Below are positions 1 to 6,777 of a stretch of 64,000 nucleotides of DNA, in pieces (within the stretch, counting starts at the first letter, position 1; the number at the start of each line of letters is the position of its first letter). Origin of the DNA: Bartonella sp. AU55XJBT (lineage in GTDB: Bacteria > Pseudomonadota > Alphaproteobacteria > Rhizobiales > Rhizobiaceae); assembly GCF_028618525.1 (NCBI RefSeq), contig NZ_JAQITC010000005.1, positions 1 through 64,000 of the forward strand, read 5' to 3'. The translations under genes were made by a program, and so were the position numbers. The notes under the pieces are model-generated. The model saw nothing but the letters and a program-made list of their open reading frames with translations. It was not told the DNA's origin and made no database searches.

Positions 1-329
1 GAGAGACTTAAAAGATGGGTGTAAATGCGCCGTCCAAATTCTAGCGTAAGCCGATTGGCTAAATAAGCTCCTAAGTAGCCTGAAAGAGTGCTAAGAGCTG
101 TGCTAAACAGCATGATAGCAACCATCAAGACAACGATAGCATAGAGACTTTCAATACGCTGAAAAGGGAGAATACGGTCGATAATCGCTTGAAAAATAAA
201 AGGATTCACCAAGCCCAGCAAACGCAAAACAACAGCAACGCAACTGAGTTCGATGACATAATAGATATATTTCTTTGTTGTTCTTGTAAACCAAGAGAAG
301 GATACTGGTTTTTCTTGTGAATGACTCAT
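1..329 (-). CDS. type I secretion ABC exporter, N-terminal part (runs off window)
   Basis: This is the first 109 codons of a leftward gene whose remainder lies beyond the window edge. The product resembles the transmembrane domain of HlyB/RtxB-family exporters, which move peptides or proteins straight through both membranes with an adaptor and TolC. About 20 polar residues are followed by two hydrophobic segments (roughly residues 22-45 and 58-80) and the family-like 'FGRRIYTHLL' region. The chain starts right at the membrane domain, so the N-terminal peptidase or peptidase-like domain of HlyB and colicin V-type exporters is absent. The ATPase domain cannot be seen. No good Shine-Dalgarno precedes the ATG at 329. 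The sequence is identical to the second copy at 2415-2743. It is divergent from the peptide gene at 583, which suggests exporter and cargo belong together. Confidence 0.75.
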   Translation of the reverse strand, partial: MSHSQEKPVSFSWFTRTTKKYIYYVIELSCVAVVLRLLGLVNPFIFQAIIDRILPFQRIESLYAIVVLMVAIMLFSTALSTLSGYLGAYLANRLTLEFGRRIYTHLLSL

Positions 330-505
330 TTGAATTTATGATTTTGTTTAAGAGAAAGAGCGATTGATGTCGCATACTTAAACAGTATTGTAAATAGTAT
401 TATTGCTTAATTTAAATATACATTTTATATGAATATAATATAAACATAATGTATTTATTATTTATAAAGTATTTTTATTGTTATTTTTACAAATTATATT
501 TGACA
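1..505. repeat. direct repeat arm, copy 1 (exporter 5' end plus upstream region)
   Basis: These bases recur at 2415-2919 at a constant offset of 2414. By eye no mismatch is seen up to about base 489, after which the copies drift apart. The repeat covers the exporter 5' end and the whole divergent intergenic region up to a TTGACA shared by both copies. The left boundary is outside the window, because copy 2 continues leftward to about 2345. The genes to its right are clearly related between the copies but strongly diverged. Confidence 0.95.
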
Positions 506-560
506 TTTGCTAAAATGAATAATAACAGAGTTACCACTGTATCGTTGTGATGCAGTTTTT
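500..560 (+). promoter_or_regulatory. putative promoter region of peptide gene, unit 1
   Basis: A TTGACA at 500-505 sits at the right edge of the direct repeat and is also present in unit 2 (2914-2919). No convincing TATAAT lies 16-18 bases further on in either copy. A partly conserved stretch follows (TGTATCG, then a few variable bases, then TGAT, then a run of T). The -35-like element is seen directly; the promoter call is inference. Confidence 0.35.
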
Positions 561-582
561 TAATAATATAAGGAGACTAAAA

Positions 583-891
583 ATGGGTAGTTCAAGCTCG
601 TCACATGGCTCGAATCTTTCATGTAGCCCTTCGGGTTATTGGGACGAAATGAAAACAACAGGAACAGTAGGAAGAGAGGTAGGCACAGTTGTTGGGGCAG
701 CTGGAGGAGGTGTGCTTGGAGCAGTCGCAGGAGTAGCTGCGACAGCTGCAACAGGCGGTATAGGTGCAGTGACGCTCCTTTCGTCGTCTGCAGCAGGTTC
801 TGTAATAGGTGCAGCAGGTGGTGCTCTCAGTGGCTCTTTATTAGGAGCAAGCGTGGGAGCTATACATCATACTTATCTTTGTTTCCGGTAA
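583..891 (+). CDS. Gly/Ala-rich two-cysteine peptide, microcin-like (unit 1)
   Basis: A 102-residue product. The start is the ATG at 583, with AGGAG at 571-575; the longer frame from 547 lacks this site. Residues 1-20 are Ser-rich with Cys14. Residues 27-94 are a long Gly/Ala/Val stretch with repeated GxxxG and GG spacing (glycine zipper), typical of membrane-inserting peptides. Cys100 is third from the end. The motif V-G-R-E-V-G begins 15 residues after Cys14. The unit 2 paralogue keeps the same 15-residue spacing and a Cys exactly two residues before its end. The GR(E/D) plus glycine-zipper pattern and C-terminal Cys recall the colicin V/class II microcin style, though no double-glycine leader is visible. 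Divergence from an exporter gene and downstream hydrophobic genes fit a secreted toxin with immunity. Antibacterial activity is inference; a glycine-zipper surface protein is an alternative. Confidence 0.75.
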   Translation: MGSSSSSHGSNLSCSPSGYWDEMKTTGTVGREVGTVVGAAGGGVLGAVAGVAATAATGGIGAVTLLSSSAAGSVIGAAGGALSGSLLGASVGAIHHTYLCFR

Positions 892-936
892 ATTATGAAA
901 TATTTAGCACTATATATCTAAATTTATGGTAATATT

Positions 937-977
937 GTAGGCATGTTATCAGTAAACATGTCTACATTCACTGATAA
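937..977 (+). promoter_or_regulatory. RNA hairpin with alternative/pseudoknot pairing, unit 1
   Basis: Forty-five bases after the peptide gene stop, 937-947 pairs with 955-965 (11 bp, one G-T). The loop and its flank (946-953, TTATCAGT) are perfectly complementary to 970-977 (ACTGATAA). The second pairing therefore either competes with the first or, using only the loop bases, forms an H-type pseudoknot. The same architecture with different, compensated sequence occurs at 3359-3409. No T-run follows, so a plain intrinsic terminator is unlikely. It could stabilise the 3' end of the peptide mRNA or set the toxin/immunity expression ratio. Confidence 0.65.
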
Positions 978-1013
978 AATAATATATATTTTAATTAAGA
1001 AATTTTATGTGTT

Positions 1014-1463
1014 ATGGATAAGTTAAATATAATTAATAATTTATTTTTATCATTAAGCTCTATAGTTATATTTATATCTTTATTTAAATTATATTATGGA
1101 TCTAATTCGTATATTAAAAATAACATTATACAAAAATCATTAATAAGAGTAATTTCATTTTTTATATTATTCTTTATGTTGTTTTATTTAGTTAATTTTT
1201 ATTTAATGGGGTTACTTAATAAAGATTATAAAATATTTTTTATATATATATTATTTTTTAAAATATATTTTAGTGGAAATATTATAACTTATATTACTTT
1301 TATTGTTAAAAACGCATTGTTTGCAACAAATATTTTTGTACTTTTAAGTATATATTTTTATAAATTAAATTTTCCTACTTGGTGGCAGTCTATAAAATTA
1401 GGATCAGTTATCATTATTACATACTGTATAATATATTTTGGACTTTATTATTTGTTTAATTAG
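1014..1463 (+). CDS. hydrophobic membrane protein, putative immunity (unit 1)
   Basis: A 149-residue product that is almost entirely Ile/Phe/Leu/Tyr with Lys-rich connectors. Four hydrophobic segments are visible, at roughly residues 8-28, 44-70, 76-118 (probably two helices merged) and 128-148. I recognise no family. Its two halves match the two broken pieces at 3461-3655 and 3711-3890 (shared: LNIIN near the start, SLIR-ISFFILFF in the middle, FPTW and YFGLYY near the end). The coding sequence is extremely AT-rich, unlike the Gly-codon-rich peptide gene just upstream. Position after a putative membrane-active peptide suggests immunity by membrane shielding. That role is inference from context. 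The ribosome-binding site is weak. Confidence 0.65.
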   Translation: MDKLNIINNLFLSLSSIVIFISLFKLYYGSNSYIKNNIIQKSLIRVISFFILFFMLFYLVNFYLMGLLNKDYKIFFIYILFFKIYFSGNIITYITFIVKNALFATNIFVLLSIYFYKLNFPTWWQSIKLGSVIIITYCIIYFGLYYLFN

Positions 1464-1618
1464 TATCAATTATTTCATAATTATTAACAGTATTCCTACT
1501 TTTTCAACTGTAAAAATCGTATAATGAAAGCTTTATAAGAGTCAATACGGTGTTTTCAATAGATTTTATTGAAATATTTGTATATTTTAGTTTCTAATTG
1601 TTATGGTGGATATTATTG

Positions 1619-1840
1619 ATGTGGATAGATTTTATTAACTTTATTTTAGAAATATTGCGTTCAATTCTTATCGTTTTTACTGTTATATTCTCAATTATTT
1701 TGTATTTTGAATCTAAAGGATACAGTAAAAAAGAAACTAAGAAAAAACTATTATCATTAGTTAAGTTATTTTTAATATTTATGTCCATAACTTCTTTTAT
1801 TACATTAATTATTATTATAATATATCTATATTATAGATAA
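1619..1840 (+). CDS. small membrane protein, putative immunity accessory (unit 1)
   Basis: A 73-residue protein with two hydrophobic segments (about residues 4-27 and 45-72) separated by a Lys/Glu-rich loop. I chose the ATG at 1619 over an in-frame TTG at 1598. The unit 2 homologue has its ATG at the same aligned place (MW-I/T-DF at the N-terminus), and GGTGGA lies about eight bases upstream. The Y-(S/N)-KKE-(T/Y)-KK loop is conserved with the protein at 3954-4178, which argues that this short AT-rich frame is really coding. No family recognised. It is probably co-transcribed with the gene before it. Confidence 0.6.
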   Translation: MWIDFINFILEILRSILIVFTVIFSIILYFESKGYSKKETKKKLLSLVKLFLIFMSITSFITLIIIIIYLYYR

Positions 1841-1868
1841 ATATATTATATTTTGGTGCTTTCTTATT

Positions 1869-2066
1869 ATGGATAATTTAGAAATTATTAAAACTGTGTT
1901 AGTTTTAATAAGTATTATTGGTTTTTTTAAAATTTTTTCTTATATACTTAGATTCAGAAGTTGGAAAAAATATATAAAATCAGATTTAATTGAGTTAAGT
2001 TTATTATTTATAGCATTCTCAATTTCTGTCTATATTTCTATATATATAAAATCATTCGTAAAGTAG
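1869..2066 (+). CDS. small two-helix membrane protein (unit 1 only)
   Basis: A 65-residue hydrophobic protein beginning 28 bases after the preceding gene. Two hydrophobic segments (about 7-26 and 41-61) flank a basic Arg/Lys connector. It has the same composition as the other small proteins of the unit, but I see no counterpart in unit 2. That makes it either a unit-specific immunity component or a chance frame in very AT-rich DNA. The ribosome-binding site is poor and no family is recognised. Confidence 0.45.
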   Translation: MDNLEIIKTVLVLISIIGFFKIFSYILRFRSWKKYIKSDLIELSLLFIAFSISVYISIYIKSFVK

Positions 2067-2335
2067 ATAAATTATTTTAAATTAAAATATTATGATATAT
2101 GATATGTTTTTTATCAGGTTAAATAAGATTTATTTTTAGTAATTTTTTTATATCTATATCTATGTAGAATTTTACATTTCAAAAAATGAGTTGCCTTAGT
2201 TAAAAAGAGATAGAAAAAACAACATTTTATACGAGAATTCTATTTTTTGTTATAGATTATTTGCGTATCTATAAATTTATGTAGCTATAAGTTTATAATG
2301 AAATTTGCTAAATTTATTTTTTACAGAGTTTTTTC
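2067..2335. other. AT-rich spacer between the two tandem units
   Basis: No credible coding frame on either strand. A short string at about 2245-2264 (TTTTTGTTATAGATT, then TTTGC one base later) closely matches 24059-24078, upstream of the outer-membrane barrel gene. It may be a shared regulatory remnant or chance. Confidence 0.5.
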
Positions 2336-2743
2336 TTAAAAAACACAAATTGTATCAACTTCTCCAATACGTGACAACAGTTTCCCCACTTGCCAATGGC
2401 GTAAAGTGGGCAAGGAGAGACTTAAAAGATGGGTGTAAATGCGCCGTCCAAATTCTAGCGTAAGCCGATTGGCTAAATAAGCTCCTAAGTAGCCTGAAAG
2501 AGTGCTAAGAGCTGTGCTAAACAGCATGATAGCAACCATCAAGACAACGATAGCATAGAGACTTTCAATACGCTGAAAAGGGAGAATACGGTCGATAATC
2601 GCTTGAAAAATAAAAGGATTCACCAAGCCCAGCAAACGCAAAACAACAGCAACGCAACTGAGTTCGATGACATAATAGATATATTTCTTTGTTGTTCTTG
2701 TAAACCAAGAGAAGGATACTGGTTTTTCTTGTGAATGACTCAT
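2336..2743 (-). pseudogene. truncated type I secretion ABC exporter (duplicate 5' fragment)
   Basis: This is the second copy of the exporter N-terminus. The start at 2743 is at the same relative place as 329, and the residues match exactly as far as the copies can be compared. It continues through the family-like 'GKLLSRIGEVDTI' region to about residue 132, then ends after three unrelated residues at a stop. Both the second half of the membrane domain and the whole ATPase are missing, so it cannot work alone as an exporter. Its survival next to an intact promoter/peptide cassette fits a tandem duplication in which only the 5' end of the exporter was copied. Confidence 0.85.
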
Positions 2744-2919
2744 TTGAATTTATGATTTTGTTTAAGAGAAAGAGCGATTGATGTCGCATACTTAAACAGT
2801 ATTGTAAATAGTATTATTGCTTAATTTAAATATACATTTTATATGAATATAATATAAACATAATGTATTTATTATTTATAAAGTATTTTTATTGTTATTT
2901 TTAAAAATTATGTTTGACA
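2415..2919. repeat. direct repeat arm, copy 2
   Basis: Matches 1-505 at an offset of 2414, with no difference seen over the first 489 or so bases. It contains the truncated exporter 5' end and the divergent upstream region of the unit 2 peptide gene. Such near-identical arms flanking diverged cargo are substrates for homologous recombination that would delete, amplify or exchange a cassette. Confidence 0.95.
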
Positions 2920-2975
2920 GTTGTTTAAACCGCATGCTAGCCATTTTAATTGTATCGCTCTGATACGTTTTTTTA
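2914..2975 (+). promoter_or_regulatory. putative promoter region of peptide gene, unit 2
   Basis: The TTGACA at 2914-2919 aligns with that at 500-505. Downstream, TGTATCGCTCTGAT and a T-run are shared in diverged form with unit 1. The -10 box is not clear. This is the last part of the upstream region retained in both copies. Confidence 0.35.
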
Positions 2976-2994
2976 ATAAACAAGGAGGTTTTAT

Positions 2995-3318
2995 ATGTTT
3001 CGTTCATTTGGTTCTAGTTTTTCTAATGGTTGGTCTTATGTTTCTAATACGTGGTCAAATATTTCATCAATGAATTTTTCAAGCAGTGGATCACGACCTG
3101 GGTGTACTGTTGGGGATTACCTCACTACAGCAAATTCATACGGAGGGGTGGGGAGAGATATAGGAAGAACTGGTGGAGTATTTGTAGGCGGTATAGCCGG
3201 AGGTATTGCATCAGGCGGATCGGGTATCGTTTTAGGTGCAGGAATCGGTGCAGGTCTTGGCTATGGGGTAGGAGCAGGTATAGGTTTAAATGCTCAGTAT
3301 AACGCGTGCTATTATTAA
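2995..3318 (+). CDS. Gly-rich two-cysteine peptide, microcin-like (unit 2)
   Basis: A 107-residue product with a strong AAGGAGG at 2982-2988 before the ATG. The N-terminal 35 residues are Ser/Asn/aromatic-rich with three Trp-bearing or Phe-bearing repeats. Cys37 is followed 15 residues later by V-G-R-D-I-G (52-57), the spacing seen in the unit 1 peptide. Residues 60-97 form a dense glycine zipper. Cys105 lies two residues before the end, again as in unit 1. It is therefore a diverged paralogue under shared constraints, not a chance frame. A disulfide between the two cysteines is possible. GRDI followed by a Gly-rich helix resembles what I recall of colicin V. Function as a secreted antibacterial peptide is inferred from composition and neighbours. 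Confidence 0.78.
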   Translation: MFRSFGSSFSNGWSYVSNTWSNISSMNFSSSGSRPGCTVGDYLTTANSYGGVGRDIGRTGGVFVGGIAGGIASGGSGIVLGAGIGAGLGYGVGAGIGLNAQYNACYY

Positions 3319-3358
3319 TTATAATATTTTAATAAGTTTTTAAATTGTTAATGATGTT

Positions 3359-3409
3359 GTAGATATATTTTAGTGAATATATCTACAAACATTTGTAACT
3401 AAAATATAT
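3359..3409 (+). promoter_or_regulatory. RNA hairpin with alternative/pseudoknot pairing, unit 2
   Basis: Forty bases after the peptide stop, 3359-3369 pairs with 3376-3386 (11 bp, perfect). The loop-side segment 3363-3374 is perfectly complementary over 12 bp to 3398-3409, giving a competing stem; its loop portion alone can pair as a pseudoknot. Against unit 1 (937-977), stem I shows two compensatory base-pair changes and stem II is re-sequenced while staying complementary. That pattern supports a selected RNA structure. Confidence 0.65.
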
Positions 3410-3460
3410 TATTAGTAATAATTTAAATTATAATTATATTAAGTTGGAAATTTGTACATT

Positions 3461-3890
3461 ATGTATATTTTAAATATTATTAATGAATTATTTTTATTAG
3501 TTTGCTTTTTAATTATATTTATATATTTATTTGAATTGTATTATAAATCTAAGGGATGTAATGAAAAAAACATTAAAATAAAATCATTAATAAGAATAAT
3601 TTCATTTTTTATATTATTCTTTATACTATTTTCCCTAGTTCAAGTTTTATATTAATACAATTTAATTAAATATATATATTTATTTTATATAATTTTAAGT
3701 GGAATTTATTATGGGTGATATTTTATTTAATATTAAAAATGCATTACTTGCAACAAATATATTTCTATTTTTAAGCATATTTTCCTCTAAATTAAAATTC
3801 CCTACTTGGAAAAAGTCTATTAAATTAGGATTTATTATAATTATCATATACTTTACAATATATTTTGGACTTTATTATTTTATAAACTAA
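3461..3890 (+). pseudogene. split homologue of the 149-residue membrane protein (unit 2)
   Basis: The first piece (ATG 3461 to stop 3655, 64 residues) matches the N-terminal half of the unit 1 protein, with its ATG aligned to that at 1014. The second piece (ATG 3711, or GTG 3699, to 3890) matches its C-terminal third, including KNAL-ATN, FPTW and YFGLYY. The pieces are in different frames and an in-frame TAA ends the first, so at least one indel plus a stop separates them. The middle segment is scrambled and low in complexity. Either the unit 2 immunity-like gene is dead, or the two pieces act as separate short membrane proteins. The conserved C-terminal piece still has its own start codon. 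Confidence 0.7.
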
Positions 3891-3953
3891 TATCATATAA
3901 AATATCTATGTATTTTATATTTTTATTGTCGATTATTGTAGTTGGTATGGTTA

Positions 3954-4178
3954 ATGTGGACAGATTTTAGTAATTTTGTTGTAAATATGTTATTTTCAAT
4001 AATAAGTGTAGTTACAATTATATATTATTTATTATTACTAAATAAATATAAAAATTATAATAAAAAAGAATACAAAAAAAATATATTATTGTTAGTGATA
4101 GGTTTAATTTTTGTAATTGTTTTTATAATAATTTTTATGAATATATACTATAAATTTAATTTATTTAATAGCATATAA
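3954..4178 (+). CDS. small membrane protein, putative immunity accessory (unit 2)
   Basis: A 74-residue homologue of the protein at 1619-1840: same MW-(I/T)-DF start, first hydrophobic segment at about 5-30, Lys/Asn/Tyr-rich loop with NKKEYKK, second hydrophobic segment at about 43-65. An in-frame TTG at 3942 is an alternative start. Unlike the neighbouring 149-residue homologue, this frame is intact, which hints that it still matters in unit 2. The function is unknown; an immunity role is inferred from position only. Confidence 0.58.
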   Translation: MWTDFSNFVVNMLFSIISVVTIIYYLLLLNKYKNYNKKEYKKNILLLVIGLIFVIVFIIIFMNIYYKFNLFNSI

Positions 4179-4436
4179 TCTTAAAAAAATGTTTGCTGAT
4201 TACAGTGAGACAGTGTCTTTAATAAATATCAAGCATTATCATCAAGAGTTCTGTTTTTTATTTCCTATTTTTGAATCTTTTTAATTATTTCAAGCATGGG
4301 TTATTTTGAGATTATTGTCTTTTGTATAAGCATTGTCAGTTTATAGTTTTTGAAAAGTGATTGTTTGCTTATGTATCATGATTTATTGAAAAATAAGCAA
4401 TTTTTATGAAATAAAGTGTCTTATCTCTCTTGATTT

Positions 4437-5222
4437 TTATCCATCATCTTGAGAAAGAGGGAGAGAAGCGATTTCTGTATCAAGTGCATCCATAAAATTG
4501 ATAATAAAAGCAGCATTCATTCCCAAATCTCTTGGTAAATAGCGAGAAGCAGAGCGCATATCAACAAAAGTAGTATCCCCTTCATCAGTTAAACGAATGA
4601 TAATGTCTGAAATAAAACCAAGGTAAAAAGTTTTAGCTCTTGTTTCAATATAAATCTCATTGTCTTCGCCTTTGAATTCTCGTTGTGCGACAATAGGCCA
4701 ATCATAGGCTTCTAAAACATTGAGAACGGATTCGCGAATACGGTTAGGTGAGCCATCATAACGGCGCCCCGACATTTCTGGCCATTGTGAGCTCTGTAAT
4801 GTTGCTTGTTCAGTTAAGGTACTTTTAACTGGCAAAGCATCATTGGGGCGTATTGTGCGAAAAAAAGCCGGTGGCCTTTGTGTATCGGTAGAAACATCAT
4901 AAAGAGCAGGTAAGGTAAACCAAAGTCCAAAAAAGAGCATCAATGGTGTCGCAGTTATTAATGAATAAACGATCCCCTTTAAAGCTTTCATTCCTCCTAG
5001 GGCTCCATAGACCCATAAACTATGAAGTGCTTTAATCGCGAGAAAAAGAGAAATAATCACACAACAAGTAGAGATTCCTATCAAAATTATAAAGTCGCTT
5101 ACGTTAAGCACGGAAAAACGTTGTAAGATGATCGAAAATAATAAAATAAAAAACGCTAATCCACCAAAGCGAGGGGACCATACCGCTGCTCTTGAAATTA
5201 ATCGAACATATTTCTTCTTCAT
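4437..5222 (-). CDS. DUF1499 family membrane protein
   Basis: A 261-residue inner-membrane protein. Three hydrophobic segments (about residues 18-36, 42-65 and 88-106) precede a soluble domain of the DUF1499 type (about 115-255), which ends with the typical 'NAAFIINFMDALD' stretch. The biochemical role of the family is unknown. The gene stands alone on the minus strand, with the microcin-like island on one side and a 1 kb spacer on the other, so it probably marks the start of conserved chromosome. Family identification is by recognition of the C-terminal pattern. Confidence 0.75.
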   Translation of the reverse strand: MKKKYVRLISRAAVWSPRFGGLAFFILLFSIILQRFSVLNVSDFIILIGISTCCVIISLFLAIKALHSLWVYGALGGMKALKGIVYSLITATPLMLFFGLWFTLPALYDVSTDTQRPPAFFRTIRPNDALPVKSTLTEQATLQSSQWPEMSGRRYDGSPNRIRESVLNVLEAYDWPIVAQREFKGEDNEIYIETRAKTFYLGFISDIIIRLTDEGDTTFVDMRSASRYLPRDLGMNAAFIINFMDALDTEIASLPLSQDDG

Positions 5223-6237
5223 GAAGTTTTTCCCCTCAATTGTAAATTATAAGCAAAGTTTTTTCAGATTACCTATCTTACAAAAAGCTTTTGCTTATAA
5301 GACAAAAGTAAAGCACTTATTTTTGAGGTCAAGGATGCGAGATGTCTCATCAATTTCTAGCGATTATTTTAGCGCTTCATTGAAGGTAATAAGTATTTCT
5401 TCAGCACTTTATTATGTCATTGATCGAACTTTATAAGAATGTTCGTAAATACGTAAAAATAAGATCAACGAACAAGTTTTCCAGTTGTTATCAGCATATA
5501 GAACTTTCCTCTTTTTCCTCTCATTGCGGAAAATTTTTTCTGTCAGATAAGCCTATCGAATAACGCAACACCATTAGGTTGCCAATTTACGCACTTGTTT
5601 TTAAGATATATCTCTTAACGCTTGTCACACTCATTGCGCGACAGTGTCTATGAAGGGTAATAACGATAAAGCGATTCAACATCCCCACTTTTACGTTTAT
5701 GAAGAAGAAAACCAGCATTATCATTCTATTTGTTCGCTCCAATGTTGCGATAGCTTTTGAGCAGACGGTTCATAAGAGACATCTTTAGTTCTTTCTCGTA
5801 CAGTTTTTATTTACACGCCAATCTCGCTTTTGACGTGCAAAAGACATGGTTTTGATTGATTCAATATGGAATAAGTTTGGAATGAGAGGATTCTGCGATA
5901 TTCGGAGCACTCATTCAACAGTTAAAGAAATAAATTATCATTATAAATAAAAGTATTTTGCAAGTATAATATGAATATGTAAAACAGAGATTTTATCTTA
6001 TATTACTAATTAATAGGCTACTTTTTTCTTTATACATGTGGTTTGTATTTTAATAGAGGATTATGTGAGAGGATTAAAAATATTTTTCTATCTCAATAAA
6101 AAATTTAAGCATCTAAAATCAGACAAACCGGAATTCGAGTATTCGCTGAATAGAGGAAAAAGATAACCGTTTTGATAGATTTTGTTTCGTTTTTATTAAG
6201 AAATAGGTCGTTGTACAAATGAGAAGTGAGAATATTT
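5223..6237. other. 1 kb spacer with no recognisable gene
   Basis: No coherent frame was found. The stretch from about 5545 to 5960 is one copy of the dispersed repeat family described separately. The rest is AT-rich sequence with no clear terminator or promoter. Confidence 0.6.
5545..5960 (+). repeat. dispersed intergenic repeat, copy A
   Basis: Aligns by eye, in reverse complement, with 25082-25485 over almost its full length. Landmarks in order: GGTTGCCAATTTAC, TTTTTACGTTTATGA, ACGGTTCAT(A/T)AGAG, CTTTTGACGTGCAAAAGACA, GGTTTTGATTG, ATGATATTCG-like, and a terminal AAATTATCATTATAA-like string. Degenerate copies occur at 27706, 36465, 37480 and 43400. It holds no open frame. Confidence 0.75.
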
Positions 6238-6777
6238 TTATTCATAAAATATGCGGCAGGTAGCAGATGAAAGAAAAGCTTCACTTTCTTTTTTTGCAAG
6301 GGAAGAAGGGAAAAAAATGCGTAAAATGACAAAACCTTCATTCAAATTTTTAGCAACCAAAACTGAATTGGCATTTTTTTGAGGCTTTGACTTTTTGAGT
6401 TCTATGATTTGTATTGGTTTTCCAATGATAAGATCGAGTGTAGCATCAGGGGCTGTTCGGTCATTAAGGCTATAGAAAATAATTCCGTTGTGTGTATAGG
6501 CTGCCAGTGACCAAAATTGTCGTGTTTTTAAAGCTTTTAAATGAACAGGTCCATTTTCAAGATTAAATCTGCAGACTTTAAGAAGAAAGAGTGGATCAGC
6601 AGATTGTTGAATAGGATTATCGGGAGGTAAATCAACAAATTGATAAGGGGCTCCAGATTTTTTAAGGCTTGTCCATATATTATTTTGTGCCCAAGTGGGG
6701 ATCATAAAGAGAACACAAATATGAACGATAATAGCGCCAATGATTGCAAGAAGTGCGATATAAATGAATCTAGTCAC
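6238..6777 (-). CDS. DUF1254 family membrane-anchored protein
   Basis: A 179-residue protein with one N-terminal transmembrane helix (about 4-27) and the rest probably periplasmic. The pattern 'FWSLAAYTHNGIIFYSLND' matches the DUF1254 proteins that sit beside DUF1214 proteins in rhizobia. The start overlaps the end of the DUF1214 gene by 8 bases, so the two are translationally coupled and follow the penicillin-binding protein gene in one leftward operon. No enzymatic role is established to my knowledge. The coupling suggests a shared envelope function. Confidence 0.68.
   Translation of the reverse strand: MTRFIYIALLAIIGAIIVHICVLFMIPTWAQNNIWTSLKKSGAPYQFVDLPPDNPIQQSADPLFLLKVCRFNLENGPVHLKALKTRQFWSLAAYTHNGIIFYSLNDRTAPDATLDLIIGKPIQIIELKKSKPQKNANSVLVAKNLNEGFVILRIFFPSSLAKKESEAFLSSATCRIFYE

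Noticed and set aside
151..375. 74-codon minus-strand frame, repeated at 2565-2789
   Set aside because: It is a different frame of the exporter 5' region and is repeated only because the DNA is. Its residues show no family pattern.
639..932. 97-codon frame rich in Arg, Ser and Cys overlapping the unit 1 peptide
   Set aside because: A shifted reading of the Gly/Ala-rich gene, with no ribosome-binding site; the homologous frame in unit 2 (3051-3302) does not match it as a protein.
1..4200. Insertion sequence or transposon explanation for the 5' duplication
   Set aside because: No transposase, terminal inverted repeats or target-site duplications are visible. The repeated DNA is exporter coding plus upstream sequence.
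5223..6237. Possible tRNA or small RNA genes in the 1 kb spacer
   Set aside because: No T-loop-like sequence with a matching acceptor stem was found. The structure there is the dispersed repeat.
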